From Ornithinimicrobium pratense (GTDB lineage Bacteria > Actinomycetota > Actinomycetes > Actinomycetales > Dermatophilaceae), in contig NZ_CP044427.1 in assembly GCF_008843165.1 (NCBI RefSeq), positions 2,542,001 through 2,606,000 of the forward strand: a stretch of 64,000 bases of DNA, in the 5' to 3' direction. The translations under genes and the position numbers were made by a program. This document shows, in pieces, positions 25,179 through 39,246 of the stretch (the first letter of the stretch is position 1; every line of letters begins with the position of its first letter). Under the pieces are notes generated by a model. That model was given only the letters and a program-made list of their open reading frames with translations. It was not told the DNA's origin and ran no database searches.

Positions 25179-25622
25179 TTACTGCGCGACCTGGGAGATC
25201 TCATAGGGCACCGGCTGCTGGGCCGAGTGCGGGTGGGTGTCGCCGGCGTAGACCTTCAGCTTGGTCAGCATCTGGCGCCCGAGGGAGTTCTTGGGGATCA
25301 TGCCGCGCACGGCCTTCTCCACGGCCCGGGCGGGGTTCTTCTCGAGCAGCTCCTCATAGCTCTCGGCCTTCAGGCCGCCGGGGTAGCCGGAGTGCCGGTA
25401 GGCCTTCTTCTGCTCCAGCTTGGCGCCGGTGAGGGCCACCTTCGCCGCGTTGATGATGATGACGTGGTCACCGGTGTCCACGTGCGGGGCAAAGATGGTC
25501 TTGTGCTTGCCGCGCAGCAGGATCGCCGTCTGGGACGCCAGCCGACCCAGGACGACGTCCGTGGCATCGATGACGTGCCAGGCGCGGGTGATCTCGCCGG
25601 CCTTGGGGGTGTAGGTTCGCAT
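25179..25622 (-). CDS. rplM: 50S ribosomal protein L13
   Basis: 147 residues, normal L13 length. [40 protein letters not shown] and [14 protein letters not shown] are L13 hallmarks. The start at 25622 is fixed by the family N-terminus [11 protein letters not shown]. It is the first gene of the rplM-rpsI operon, with a good promoter at 25664-25692. Confidence 0.97.
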   Translation of the reverse strand: MRTYTPKAGEITRAWHVIDATDVVLGRLASQTAILLRGKHKTIFAPHVDTGDHVIIINAAKVALTGAKLEQKKAYRHSGYPGGLKAESYEELLEKNPARAVEKAVRGMIPKNSLGRQMLTKLKVYAGDTHPHSAQQPVPYEISQVAQ

Positions 25623-25663
25623 CTGCCTAACCTTCGTCTGGTGTGTGATTGGGCAACCCCTCA

Positions 25664-25692
25664 AGTCTACCGACGCGCGCTCCCCCGCCCAA
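25664..25692 (-). promoter_or_regulatory. rplM promoter, TTGGGC-N17-TAGACT
   Basis: On the minus strand a -35 TTGGGC (25692-25687), a 17-base spacer and -10 TAGACT (25669-25664) precede rplM by about 40 bases. Confidence 0.6.
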
Positions 25693-25757
25693 AACACGCA
25701 AACCAGCAGGTCAGACGCCCTTTCTGTAGGCTCGCCACCCCTCCCGCCGAGCGTACG

Positions 25758-25796
25758 TGCACAAGTATTGTGCATCTAAGTCTGTGCGCGTAGGCT
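25758..25796 (+). promoter_or_regulatory. Promoter and operator-like palindrome of the HTH gene
   Basis: -35 TTGTGC (25768-25773), 17-base spacer and -10 TAGGCT (25791-25796), 7 bases before ATG 25804. A palindrome TGCACAA-GTA-TTGTGCA (25758-25774) covers the -35, a natural place for autorepression by the encoded regulator. Confidence 0.55.
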
Positions 25797-25803
25797 GCCG
25801 ACC

Positions 25804-26448
25804 ATGACCGCCCGCAACGACGAGGGCGCCGGAGGCACCCGTCCCGGGGAGCGGGGCCGGGCCGCCCGCAGCGGCCCTCGCACCCCGGAGCGGTCCGCGC
25901 TGCGCACCCTGGCCCACCCCCTGCGCAGCCGGATCCTGGCCGAGCTGCGGGTGCACGGGCGGATGACCGCCAGTGACCTGGCCAGGGCTCTCGACACGCA
26001 TACCGGCGCCACCTCCTACCACCTGCGTCAGCTCGAGAGCGTCGACCTGGTCCAGGACACCGGCACCGGCACCGGCCGGCGCCGGGTATGGGAGGCAGTG
26101 GCTCAGGAGAACGTTGCCCTGGTCACCGCGAGCGCCGGGGGAGGCGAGGAAGACGTCGATGAGGACGATGCCCACGCTGTGGACTGGCTGGCCCTGGACT
26201 ACCTGGCCCACTTCGGCGACCGAGCCCGGTCCTGGCTGACTGAGCAGCACACCTGGAACCCCGTCTGGCAAGACGTATGCGGGCTGCAGGACCACACGGT
26301 CCAGGTCACTGCCGAGCAGGCCACCGCTCTGCGCGCCGAGCTGCTGGAGGTCCTGGAGCGCTATCACCGGGTCGGCCAGGGCAACCCTTTGGCCAAGCGG
26401 GTGGTCGTCTACACCTGCGCCCTGCCGGTCGACCGCCGCTCGCCTTGA
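25804..26448 (+). CDS. ArsR-like winged-helix transcriptional regulator
   Basis: 214 residues. The winged helix covers about residues 28-100: SALRTLAHPLRSRILAELR, then MTASDLARALDTHTGATSYH with LRQLESVDLVQD. The C-terminal half (about 110-205) is acidic and Trp-rich and may bind a ligand. No metal-binding Cys set is seen, so metal sensing is unlikely. It probably represses itself through the palindrome overlapping its promoter. It converges on the phosphofructokinase gene. Confidence 0.8.
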   Translation: MTARNDEGAGGTRPGERGRAARSGPRTPERSALRTLAHPLRSRILAELRVHGRMTASDLARALDTHTGATSYHLRQLESVDLVQDTGTGTGRRRVWEAVAQENVALVTASAGGGEEDVDEDDAHAVDWLALDYLAHFGDRARSWLTEQHTWNPVWQDVCGLQDHTVQVTAEQATALRAELLEVLERYHRVGQGNPLAKRVVVYTCALPVDRRSP

Positions 26449-26508
26449 TCTGCATCCCCCTCAGTCCAGCAGCATCACCGCTGAACCGGCACGGTCATCG
26501 GTGCGCTC

Positions 26509-28827
26509 CTAGCTGCCGTCAGTCACCGGCACGCCGACCACCGGGCTGCTGGCGTGCCGGTCGGAGACGACGGACCCTATCGACCGCAGGTCCAGCCACC
26601 ACTGGCTGCGTGGCCGGTCCACCATGGGCTCCAGGTCCTCGGCCAACTGCGTGATGGGCGTGAAGCGCTCTTGCCCGTTGACCTCCCCGACGTAGCAGGT
26701 GCTGGCTTCCCCCGTGGTCAGCTCGTGGTCGATGTGCGCCAGGGCGGCTCGGGCCAACCGGGTGGCCAGCAACCGGTCGAACGGCGTGGGCTCGCCGCCG
26801 GTCTGCACGTGACCCAGCCCGATCTGCCGCACGTCGAAGAGATCGCCGCCCTCCTTTTCGAAGATGCGGGTCATGAGCTCGGCCGAGTAGTGCTCGCTGG
26901 CCTGCTCCCCCCGGATCGCCAGCCACAGCTGCCGACCCTGCTCGAAGGTGCGGGTCATCCGTTCCGCGTCGTCGGCCAGATCCGCGATCCCGATGTCCTC
27001 CTCCGGCAGGTAGACCCGCTCGGCGCCCGCCGCGAGCCCGCTCATCATCGCCAGGTAGCCGCAAGGCCCGCCCATCGTCTCCACCACAAAGCACCGTTGG
27101 GTGGCGGAGGCAGACATGCGGATCTTGTCCAGGGCCGCGGTGATGGTGTTGAGGGCGGTGTCGGCGCCGATGGAGAGCTCGGCCCCAGGCAGGTTGTTGT
27201 CGATCGTCGCCGGGACACACACCATCGGGATCGCCAGCGCCGGATGCGCCACCCGGGCCTGGTGCAGGACGGCCGCTGTCCGGTACGCCTCGATGCCCCC
27301 CACCATGACCAGAGCGTCGATCCCCTCGCGGACCAGGGTCTCGGCGATCTGCGCGGCCTGGTCGGGGTCGGGAACGATCCTGCGGGTGCCGAGCTCGGCC
27401 CCTGCGCGTCCGACCCAGTCGCCCAAGTCTGCCCAGTCCAGGGCGGCCACCCGGCCGGCGACCAGCCCGGGGACCGAGCCGCGCACGCCCAGGACCACGT
27501 CCCCCGTCACGGAGGTGGACCGCACCAGGGTGCGGACGGCGGTGTTCATGCCCGGCGCCACTCCGCCTGCGTGCAGGACCGCGATGCGGCGCGGTGCCCG
27601 GGTCGGCGTCGGGGGGTATGCGGCGCCGCGCGGGTCCGCGAGCCGCCCGGGCATCCTCGGCGGGGCACACAGCTCGGCGACGATCTCGCTCAGCCCCGAG
27701 AAGGACCTGCCGCGCGCTGCCCCGGCGGCAGCGAAGTCTCCCTGCTCCACGGACGTCTTGACCGCGGTGGTGTCTCGCACCAGCGTGGCGAGGGGCAACG
27801 GCACCAACCGGTTGTTCCGGACCCCGACCACCTGGGCGGGGATGTCCGTGCCGTGCAGCACCTGCTGCACCGCGGCATACCCCAACAGCGTGGGCATCCA
27901 GCGGTCATAAGCTGACGGCCGCCCCCCGCGCTGCACATGACCGAGAATGGTCACCCTGGCACCCTCCCCACCCAGGCCCTCGGTGACCACTTCCCCGACC
28001 TCATGACTGCTGATCGGCCGCCCGGTGGAGTCCGTCGCACCCTCGGCCACCACCACGATCAGGTCACGCAGGCCAGCCTCGCGCGAGGCCCGCAGCCGGC
28101 TGACCAGGGCATCCGGCCAGTCGGGAGCCGGGGGATCCTCGGGGATGAGCACCGCGTCCGCCGCACCCGCGACGGCCGCCATCAAGGCCAGGTAGCCGCA
28201 GTGCCGGCCCATCACCTCCACCACAAACGTGCGCTGGTGGCTGGCCGCCGTCGACCGCAGCGCGTCGATGGCTTCCAGGATCCGGTGCAGCGCCGTGTCG
28301 GCGCCGATAGTCATGTCGGTGCCGGCCATGTCATTGTCGATGGAGCCGACCAGGCCGGCTACGGTCAAGGCGCGGTGCGCCTGCCGTTGCCCGGCCGTGA
28401 TGGCTCCCTCCTCATGCAGTTCTTCCAGCAAGGAGGGCCACTCGTCGCGGAACTCCTCGGTCCCCCGCAGCGACCCGTCGCCGCCAATGACGATGAGTCG
28501 GTCGATGCCGTGCTGCACCAGGTTGCGGGCGGCGGCCCGCAAACCCTCCCGGGTGCGGAACTCCGGGCACCGGGCCGCCCCTAGCACGGTCCCCCCCATG
28601 TGCAGGATGCCACCCACGTCATCCCAGGTGAGGGCCCGGATGGCAACCCCTCCAGCGACGGCACCGGCCCATCCCTCGTGAATGGCGTAGGGCTGCCCGC
28701 CCAACCGGAGAGTGGCACGCACCACGGCCCGGATCGCCGCGTTCATCCCCGGGGAGTCACCGCCAGAGGTCAGCAGACCAATCCGGGGGCCGAGGTCAGA
28801 AGGGGAACGGGGCACGTCGGCAGTCAC
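26509..28827 (-). CDS. Fused two-domain 6-phosphofructokinase, eukaryotic type
   Basis: 772 residues, twice the bacterial PfkA length. The N half is a complete ATP-dependent kinase: GGDSPGMNAAIRA (22-34), GGDGS (115-119), GSIDND with catalytic Asp164, GTDMTIGADTALHRI, MGRHCGYLAL (206-215), GHVQRGG. The C half keeps GGVAPGMN (421-428), TIDNN (541-545) and GGPCGYLAMMSGLAAGA, but GGDGS has become GGIEA, so it is probably regulatory. GSIDND with Gly, not Lys, indicates ATP rather than pyrophosphate. The gene duplication and motifs mirror animal PFK. GTG start 28827 is 6 bases after CAAGAT. Confidence 0.9.
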   Translation of the reverse strand: MTADVPRSPSDLGPRIGLLTSGGDSPGMNAAIRAVVRATLRLGGQPYAIHEGWAGAVAGGVAIRALTWDDVGGILHMGGTVLGAARCPEFRTREGLRAAARNLVQHGIDRLIVIGGDGSLRGTEEFRDEWPSLLEELHEEGAITAGQRQAHRALTVAGLVGSIDNDMAGTDMTIGADTALHRILEAIDALRSTAASHQRTFVVEVMGRHCGYLALMAAVAGAADAVLIPEDPPAPDWPDALVSRLRASREAGLRDLIVVVAEGATDSTGRPISSHEVGEVVTEGLGGEGARVTILGHVQRGGRPSAYDRWMPTLLGYAAVQQVLHGTDIPAQVVGVRNNRLVPLPLATLVRDTTAVKTSVEQGDFAAAGAARGRSFSGLSEIVAELCAPPRMPGRLADPRGAAYPPTPTRAPRRIAVLHAGGVAPGMNTAVRTLVRSTSVTGDVVLGVRGSVPGLVAGRVAALDWADLGDWVGRAGAELGTRRIVPDPDQAAQIAETLVREGIDALVMVGGIEAYRTAAVLHQARVAHPALAIPMVCVPATIDNNLPGAELSIGADTALNTITAALDKIRMSASATQRCFVVETMGGPCGYLAMMSGLAAGAERVYLPEEDIGIADLADDAERMTRTFEQGRQLWLAIRGEQASEHYSAELMTRIFEKEGGDLFDVRQIGLGHVQTGGEPTPFDRLLATRLARAALAHIDHELTTGEASTCYVGEVNGQERFTPITQLAEDLEPMVDRPRSQWWLDLRSIGSVVSDRHASSPVVGVPVTDGS

Positions 28828-28833
28828 GAGCCC

Positions 28834-28839
28834 ATCTTG
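28834..28839 (-). promoter_or_regulatory. -10 box CAAGAT, leaderless type (pfk)
   Basis: CAAGAT on the minus strand ends 6 bases before GTG 28827. It sits directly after the rRNA terminator. Confidence 0.35.
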
Positions 28840-28846
28840 GCATGAC

Positions 28847-28880
28847 AAAGGCCCGCCCGGATCGCTCCGGGCGGGCCTTT
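28847..28880 (-). terminator. rRNA operon terminator
   Basis: Perfect 14-base arms (AAAGGCCCGCCCGG and complement) with a 6-base loop, directly after 5S rRNA in the direction of transcription. Confidence 0.8.
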
Positions 28881-28888
28881 GAAAAGAG

Positions 28889-29006
28889 GTCCGGCGGTGT
28901 CCTACTCTCCCACACCGTCTCCAGTGCAGTACCATCGGCGCTGTCAGGCTTAGCTTCCGGGTTCGGAATGTGACCGGGCGTTTCCCTGACGCTATGACCG
29001 CCGTAA
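28889..29006 (-). rRNA. rrf: 5S ribosomal RNA
   Basis: About 118 bases. The minus strand has the typical 5S pattern: TTACGGCGGTCATAGCG at the 5' end, GGAAACGCCCGGTC, CCGAACCCGGAAGCTAAG in loop A-B/C and GGGAGAGTAGGACACCGCCG at the 3' end, which pairs with the 5' end. Confidence 0.93.
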
Positions 29007-29060
29007 CACGATCAACCCTTATTCAACTCTCACACACTGAGTGTGCTGGTTATGGGTCGG

Positions 29061-29079
29061 GAACCGTACAGTGGACGCG
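29061..29079 (-). other. 23S processing stem, 3' arm
   Basis: In the transcript this is CGCGTCCACTGTACGGTTC, complementary (one G-U) to the 5' arm at 32270-32288. The pair encloses 23S rRNA as an RNase III-type stem. Confidence 0.7.
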
Positions 29080-29110
29080 CACACAAAATCGTTCGTGTGA
29101 CATAAGTATT

Positions 29111-34185
<5,075 letters not shown>

Positions 34186-34411
34186 CTAAACCCTTATCAA
34201 GAGCCAGATCACAAGCAAAACCACCACACCCCAGCGGGGGGCCAGAACATGGCAGTCAAAAAAACGCCGCACCCAACCCAGCCAAAACCAAACCAGGCAC
34301 GACAAACAAACTATGGCATCAATAAATCTGACACGCTGTTGAGTTCTCAAGAATCGGACACACACCGACGAGTCCGGCCTGTGGGCCTTCCCCGTCCGGG
34401 GCAACCTCTCC

Positions 34412-34440
34412 AGCCTACCTGATCTGCTGCCCTAGTCCAA
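34412..34440 (-). promoter_or_regulatory. rrn promoter P2, TTGGAC-N17-TAGGCT
   Basis: Minus strand -35 TTGGAC (34440-34435), 17-base spacer, -10 TAGGCT (34417-34412). Confidence 0.6.
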
Positions 34441-34522
34441 ACCGTCATCCTGGTGGATGTTGGTGGACGTGGGTGCCGATGGGCTGGGCCGCCTCCGCTT
34501 TCGCGTCCAGCAGCGAGATGCA

Positions 34523-34552
34523 ACTTTACAGCGTCTTCGGCCCACGAGGCAA
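34523..34552 (-). promoter_or_regulatory. rrn promoter P1, TTGCCT-N18-TAAAGT
   Basis: Minus strand -35 TTGCCT preceded by GAT (GATTTGCC), 18-base spacer, -10 TAAAGT. The GATTTG block recurs at the rpsL and rpsJ promoters. Confidence 0.6.
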
Positions 34553-34674
34553 ATCGGCGCCGGGGTCAGGACACGGACGGGCGGCTGGGACCGTATCCGC
34601 GCAGGTCAGAGCCCTGATGAGACGCTGAACTCAGCCGCGGGCCGCCTGGCTGGCCCCTGTCCAAGCCGCGGCCG

Positions 34675-35649
34675 TCACCCGACGGTGATGCCGATCTTGC
34701 CCACGACGTCCCCGCGCTCCATCTTCGCCAGCGCTTCTCCCGCCTGCGCCAGGGGGAAGGTGCTGTCGACGACGGGGCGCAGCCCCGCCGTCTGAACGAA
34801 CCGGCTCAGCGCGGCCAGCTCCTCCAGGCTGCCCATCGTGGAGCCGAGCACCCGCAGCTGCTTGAAGAAGATCTTGGTCAGCTCGGCCTTGGGCGGAGCG
34901 TCGCCGGACGTGGCCCCGCAGATGACGATCGTCCCCCCTGGGCGCAGCGCGTTGACCGAGTGCGACCAGGTCGCCGCACCCACGCTCTCCAGGACCGCGT
35001 CCACCCGAGCCGGCAACCGCTCCCCCACCTCGAAGGTCCTGGCCGCACCCAGCTCCTGCGCCCTGTGCAGCTTGTCCTCGTCGCGGCCGGCGGCCCAGAC
35101 GGTCAGCCCTGCGGCTCGGCCGAGCTGGATGAGGGCGGTCGAGACGGCACCCCCCGCACCCTGCACCAGCACCGTGTCACCTGGCCGCACCTCTGCCCGG
35201 GTGAAGAGCATCCGGTAGGCCGTCAGCCACGAGGTGGAGAGCGCGGCGGCCTCCACGGCGTCCAGGTGCTCCGGCTTGGGCACCCAGTGCCCCTCGGGAA
35301 CGGTCACCAGCTCGGCCAGCGTGCCCTGGTGCAGCTCGGAGAGCAGCGAGCGGCGCGGGTCGAGGGTGATCTCGCCGGTCCAACCCGGTGTGCCGGAGAC
35401 CACGGGGTAGACAACCACCTCCCCGTCCTCGGGGTGCTGGGCGACCGCGTCGCAGCCCAGGATCATCGGTAGCCGGTCCTCCGGCAGGCCCACCCCCCGC
35501 AGCGACCACAGGTCGTGATGGTTCAGCCCCGCTGCCACAACGGGCAGGACCGTCCAGCCGGGCTGCTCCTGCGGCTCGGGACGTTCGTCGACCCGCAGAC
35601 CGGCGAGCGGGTCGTCGGGGTGGAGGGACTCGGCATACGCAGCCAGCAT
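34675..35649 (-). CDS. Zinc-type alcohol dehydrogenase / quinone oxidoreductase family protein
   Basis: 324 residues of the medium-chain dehydrogenase superfamily. The GroES-like N domain has VVAAGLNHHDLWSLRG and LGCDAVAQ. The Rossmann dinucleotide site is TVLVQGAGGAVSTALIQLG with WAAGRDEDK after it, suiting NADPH or NADH. The structural-zinc Cys cluster is absent, as in quinone-oxidoreductase-type members. ATG 35649 is preferred for its AGGGTG; GTG 35658 would overlap truA. It follows truA by about 10 bases and is probably in its operon. Confidence 0.85.
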   Translation of the reverse strand: MLAAYAESLHPDDPLAGLRVDERPEPQEQPGWTVLPVVAAGLNHHDLWSLRGVGLPEDRLPMILGCDAVAQHPEDGEVVVYPVVSGTPGWTGEITLDPRRSLLSELHQGTLAELVTVPEGHWVPKPEHLDAVEAAALSTSWLTAYRMLFTRAEVRPGDTVLVQGAGGAVSTALIQLGRAAGLTVWAAGRDEDKLHRAQELGAARTFEVGERLPARVDAVLESVGAATWSHSVNALRPGGTIVICGATSGDAPPKAELTKIFFKQLRVLGSTMGSLEELAALSRFVQTAGLRPVVDSTFPLAQAGEALAKMERGDVVGKIGITVG

Positions 35650-35659
35650 GCCGGTCACC

Positions 35660-36508
35660 CTACTGCTCGGGCAGGAAGCGCACCGCGCGACTCTCCTGGT
35701 CTCGGGCGGCCAGCGCCTGTGCCCCCTCGGGGTAGGTGATCTCCTCCAGGCACAACCCGTGGGCCGGCATCACCTGCACGCCCGGGTCGCGCAGTGCCCG
35801 TTCGGCGACCTCCTCGGGCCAGGTGACCGGACGCCGCCCCTCCCCCACCGGAACGACCGAGCCGACCAGAGCCCGGACCATGCTGTGGCAGAACGCGTCG
35901 GCCTCCACCGTCCCCACCAGGATGCCCTCCTCGTCGCGTCGCCAGGTATGTCGCAACAGCGTCCGCACCGTGGTGGCGCCCGCCCGGGGGCGGCAGAACG
36001 CCGCGAAGTCGCGCAGCCCCTCGAGCGACCGAGCCGCGGCGTCCATTGCCGAGACCTCCAGCGGCCGGCGCACGACGACGGTGTCCCTGCGGCGCAGCGG
36101 GTCGAGCCGTTCGGCCCGGTCGCAGATGCGGTAGGTGTAGCGCCGGCGCAGCGCCGAGAAGCGGGCGTCGAAGGCCTCGGGGACCTCGGTGGCGGCGCGC
36201 ACCACGACGTCCTCGGGCAGCACCCCACGCAGGCGGACCACCAGGGCGACGCCGGGCGTGCGGTCCGAGCGCCCGGGCAGTGCACCCCATACTCCTTCGG
36301 AGACGTCCAGATGGCAGACGGAGCCGCGGGCGTGCACGCCCGCGTCCGTCCGGCCGCCCACCGTCAGCCGCGGCGGCGGGACGCGCAGCACCGTCCCCAG
36401 CGCTCCGGCCAGTTCCCCCTCCACCGTGCGCAGGCCGGGCTGCCGGGCCCAGCCGGAGAAGTCGGTCCCGTCGTAGGCGAAGTCCAGGCGCACACGCACG
36501 GCCCCCAT
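35660..36508 (-). CDS. truA: tRNA pseudouridine(38-40) synthase
   Basis: 282 residues. TruA modifies U38-U40 of the tRNA anticodon arm. The catalytic Asp is in GGRTDAGVHARG. The N-terminal RLDFAYDGTDFSGWARQPG and C-terminal FCHSMVRALVG are conserved. It lies downstream of rplQ, a standard actinobacterial order at the end of the alpha operon. Confidence 0.95.
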   Translation of the reverse strand: MGAVRVRLDFAYDGTDFSGWARQPGLRTVEGELAGALGTVLRVPPPRLTVGGRTDAGVHARGSVCHLDVSEGVWGALPGRSDRTPGVALVVRLRGVLPEDVVVRAATEVPEAFDARFSALRRRYTYRICDRAERLDPLRRRDTVVVRRPLEVSAMDAAARSLEGLRDFAAFCRPRAGATTVRTLLRHTWRRDEEGILVGTVEADAFCHSMVRALVGSVVPVGEGRRPVTWPEEVAERALRDPGVQVMPAHGLCLEEITYPEGAQALAARDQESRAVRFLPEQ

Positions 36509-36542
36509 CCTGCCAGCCCGTCGCTCCCACCCGGGGACGCGA

Positions 36543-36573
36543 AGGGCCGCCCCCCCTGCGGGGAGACGGCCCT
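36543..36573 (-). terminator. Hairpin after rplQ
   Basis: AGGGCCG (36543-36549) and CGGCCCT (36567-36573) enclose an inner CCCC/GGGG stem. It may end the alpha operon, with read-through to truA. Confidence 0.5.
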
Positions 36574-36606
36574 GGCCGACCGCGCCATGATCAGCGCACG
36601 GTCAGC

Positions 36607-37338
36607 TCACTTCTGGTCGGCGTCCTCAGCATCGGCGTCGGCCGCAGCGTCGTCGGCACCAGCGTCGTCGGCACCAGCGTCGTCGGCACCAGCGTCGTCG
36701 GCACCAGCGGAGACCATGGCGGCCTCGGTGGTGTCCTCGGCGGTCTCGGTGTCGCTGACCTCGACGGTCTCGGCCGGAGCCGCGACCTCGGCGCCCTGCT
36801 CGGCGGCGGCCTCGGAGGCCTCCACCTCTGCCTGGGCCTCGTCGACGGCGGCCTCGTCGCTGGTGGGCTCCTCGGCGGCCAGCTCGGCGTCACTCACCGG
36901 TGCGGCGGGGGCGTCGGCCTGGTCGCTGGCGGCATGCTTGGTCGCACCCTCGGCCTGTCGCACGACGGCCTTCTTGGCGACCGGCTCGCGGACCAGCTCG
37001 ATGACCGCCATCGGGGCGTTGTCACCCTTGCGAGGGGCGATCTTCGTGATCCGGGTGTAGCCACCCTCGCGGTCGGCGACGTCGGGGGCGATCTCGGTGA
37101 AGAGCCGGTGCACGACACCCTTGTCCCGGATGATCGCCATCACCTTGCGGCGGTTGTGCAGGTCACCGCGCTTGGCGAAGGTCACCAGGCGCTCGGCCAA
37201 GGGGCGCATGCGCTTGGCCTTGGCCTCGGTGGTGGTGATGCGGTCGTGCTCGAACAGCGCGGTCGCCAGGTTGGACAGGATCAGGCGCTCGTGCGCCGGA
37301 CCGCCGCCGAGGCGCGGACCCTTCTTGGGGGTAGGCAT
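36607..37338 (-). CDS. rplQ: 50S ribosomal protein L17 with long acidic tail
   Basis: 243 residues; the L17 core ([20 protein letters not shown] to about residue 125, AVIELVREP) is normal. The remaining 118 residues are Ala-, Glu- and Asp-rich and end in four AGADD units from a 15-base tandem repeat (about 36650-36710). Such tails are seen in actinobacterial L17 but this one is long. It is probably disordered on the ribosome surface. Confidence 0.95.
   Translation of the reverse strand: MPTPKKGPRLGGGPAHERLILSNLATALFEHDRITTTEAKAKRMRPLAERLVTFAKRGDLHNRRKVMAIIRDKGVVHRLFTEIAPDVADREGGYTRITKIAPRKGDNAPMAVIELVREPVAKKAVVRQAEGATKHAASDQADAPAAPVSDAELAAEEPTSDEAAVDEAQAEVEASEAAAEQGAEVAAPAETVEVSDTETAEDTTEAAMVSAGADDAGADDAGADDAGADDAAADADAEDADQK
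36650..36710 (-). repeat. 15-base tandem repeat in rplQ
   Basis: Four copies of CCAGCGTCGTCGGCA (plus strand) code for repeated GADDA. Copy number may vary between strains without frameshift. Confidence 0.8.
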
Positions 37339-37382
37339 GGGTTCTCCTTCGTAACTTTTGTGATCTCAGCGCTGAGCTGAGC

Positions 37383-38405
37383 TCAGTACTGCTCGTCCTC
37401 GGCGAAGGCGGCGTCACCCTCGTCGTCATAGGTGCCGTCCTCATAGCTGCTCGCACCCTCGAACCCGGGCGGGCTGTCCTTGAGGGCCAGGCCCATCTCG
37501 ACAAGCTTGTCCTTGACCTCGTCGATGGACTTGGCGCCAAAGTTGCGGATGTCCAGCAGGTCGGCCTCGCTGCGGCCCACGAGCTCACCCACGCTGTGGA
37601 TGCCCTCCCGCTTGAGGCAGTTGTAGGAACGGACGGTCAGGTCCAGCTCCTCGATCGGCAGCGCCAGGTCGGAGGCGAGCGCGCCCTCACCAGAGGACGG
37701 GCCGATCTCGATGCCCTCGGCCTCGACGTTCAACTCCCGGGCCAGGCCGAAGAGCTCGACCAGGGTGCGGCCGGCAGAGGCGACGGCGTCGCGGGGTGCC
37801 ATCGAGTTCTTGGTCTCCACGTCGAGGACCAGACGGTCGAAGTCGGTGCGCTGCTCGACACGGGTGGCCTCGACCTTGTAGGTCACGGCCAGGACCGGGG
37901 AGTAGATGGAGTCGACCGGGATGCGCCCGATCTCCTGCTCACCGGACTTGTTCTGCGCCGCGGAGACGTAGCCACGGCCACGCTCGACGGTCATCTCCAT
38001 CTCGATCTTGCCCGACTCCCCGAGGGTGGCCAGGTGCAGGTCCTGGTTGTGGACCTCCACGCCGGCCGGGGGGGCGATGTCGGCGGCGGTGACCGCGCCG
38101 GGGCCCTGCTTGCGCAGGTACATCACGACCGGCTCGTCGTGCTCGCTGGAGACGACCAGACCCTTGAGGTTGAGGATGATCTCGGTGACGTCCTCCTTGA
38201 CCCCGGGGATCGTGGAGAACTCGTGCAGCACGCCGTCGATGCGGATGCTGGTCAATGAGGCACCGGGGATGCTGGAGAGCAGGGTCCGGCGCATGGAGTT
38301 GCCGAGGGTGTAGCCGAAGCCGGGCTCGAGCGGTTCCAGGATGAACCGGGAGCGGGACTCGGTGACGACTTCCTCGGAGAGGACGGGGCGCTGTGCGATG
38401 AGCAC
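37383..38405 (-). CDS. rpoA: DNA-directed RNA polymerase subunit alpha
   Basis: 340 residues. The dimerising N-terminal domain ([37 protein letters not shown]) and the C-terminal DNA- and activator-binding domain ([37 protein letters not shown]) are both intact and joined by an acidic linker. The GTG start at 38405 has GGAAGGAAC upstream. It assembles with the rpoC product encoded at the other end of the window. Confidence 0.97.
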   Translation of the reverse strand: MLIAQRPVLSEEVVTESRSRFILEPLEPGFGYTLGNSMRRTLLSSIPGASLTSIRIDGVLHEFSTIPGVKEDVTEIILNLKGLVVSSEHDEPVVMYLRKQGPGAVTAADIAPPAGVEVHNQDLHLATLGESGKIEMEMTVERGRGYVSAAQNKSGEQEIGRIPVDSIYSPVLAVTYKVEATRVEQRTDFDRLVLDVETKNSMAPRDAVASAGRTLVELFGLARELNVEAEGIEIGPSSGEGALASDLALPIEELDLTVRSYNCLKREGIHSVGELVGRSEADLLDIRNFGAKSIDEVKDKLVEMGLALKDSPPGFEGASSYEDGTYDDEGDAAFAEDEQY

Positions 38406-38610
38406 TGTTCTTGTTCCTTCCCACGGGCGACCGCTATATGACGCCGCGTGAACGTGGAGCCTGTCGGCTCCTGCCCGGACCATCTCTGTCCACGGTCCGG
38501 ACCCGGCAAACCGGCGAGCTTGCTAGCCCTGGTTTCCCGGAACAGACCAGGAGCACGCAAGCGAAGCGAACTCCTGGTCTGTGGAGGTCTGGGGCGCAGG
38601 CCCCAGGGGG

Positions 38611-39219
38611 TCAGTTCTTGGAGTAGAACTCGACGATGAGCTGCTCGGTGAGGATCGTGTCGATCTGCTCACGCGTGGGCAGCTGGTGGATGAGGATCTT
38701 CAGCGAGCCGGGGACGACCTTCATCCAGGCCGGGATCGGGCGGTCGCCAAAGGTCTGACGGGCCAGCTCGATGGGGAAGGTCTGCACCGACTGCGGGCGG
38801 ACCTCGATGATGTCGAACTGCTCCACCCGGTAGGACGGCACGTCGACGCGCTGACCGTTGACCAGGAAGTGACCGTGGGTCACCAGCTGGCGGGCAGCAC
38901 GGCGGGTCCGAGCCAGACCGGCCCGGTAGATGACGTTGTCCAGGCGGGACTCGAGGATGATCAGCAGGTTGGCGCCGGTGCGGCCGGGACGACGGGCGGC
39001 CTCGGCGTAGTAGCGACGGAACTGCTTCTCCATGACGCCGTAGGTGAAGCGGGCCTTCTGCTTCTCCTGCAGCTGGGTCAGGTACTCCTTCTCCTGGCTG
39101 CGGCGACGGCCGTGCTGCCCCGGGGGGAAGGGCCGCAGATCGAAGTACTTGTCTCCGCCGACGAGGTCGACCTTGAGCCGGCGGGACTTCTTGGTGATGG
39201 GTCCGGTGTAACGGGCCAT
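38611..39219 (-). CDS. rpsD: 30S ribosomal protein S4
   Basis: 202 residues. The S4 RNA-binding domain is at SRLDNVIYRAGLARTRRAAR with QLVTHGHFLVNG. The N-terminus lacks the zinc-binding Cys cluster (C-minus form), while S14 and L36 in this cluster are zinc-binding forms. S4 starts 16S assembly and often represses its own operon. Confidence 0.97.
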   Translation of the reverse strand: MARYTGPITKKSRRLKVDLVGGDKYFDLRPFPPGQHGRRRSQEKEYLTQLQEKQKARFTYGVMEKQFRRYYAEAARRPGRTGANLLIILESRLDNVIYRAGLARTRRAARQLVTHGHFLVNGQRVDVPSYRVEQFDIIEVRPQSVQTFPIELARQTFGDRPIPAWMKVVPGSLKILIHQLPTREQIDTILTEQLIVEFYSKN

Positions 39220-39246
39220 GATGTTCTACCTAGTTCCTTCCGGTGC

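Larger units (their letters stand above)
34186..34674 (-). other. rRNA operon leader and promoter region
   Basis: 489 bases holding two promoters (34523-34552 and 34412-34440) and a conserved leader element CTTGAGAACTCAACAGCGTG (about 34332-34351 on the minus strand), common before actinobacterial 16S. No protein gene is seen. Confidence 0.6.
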
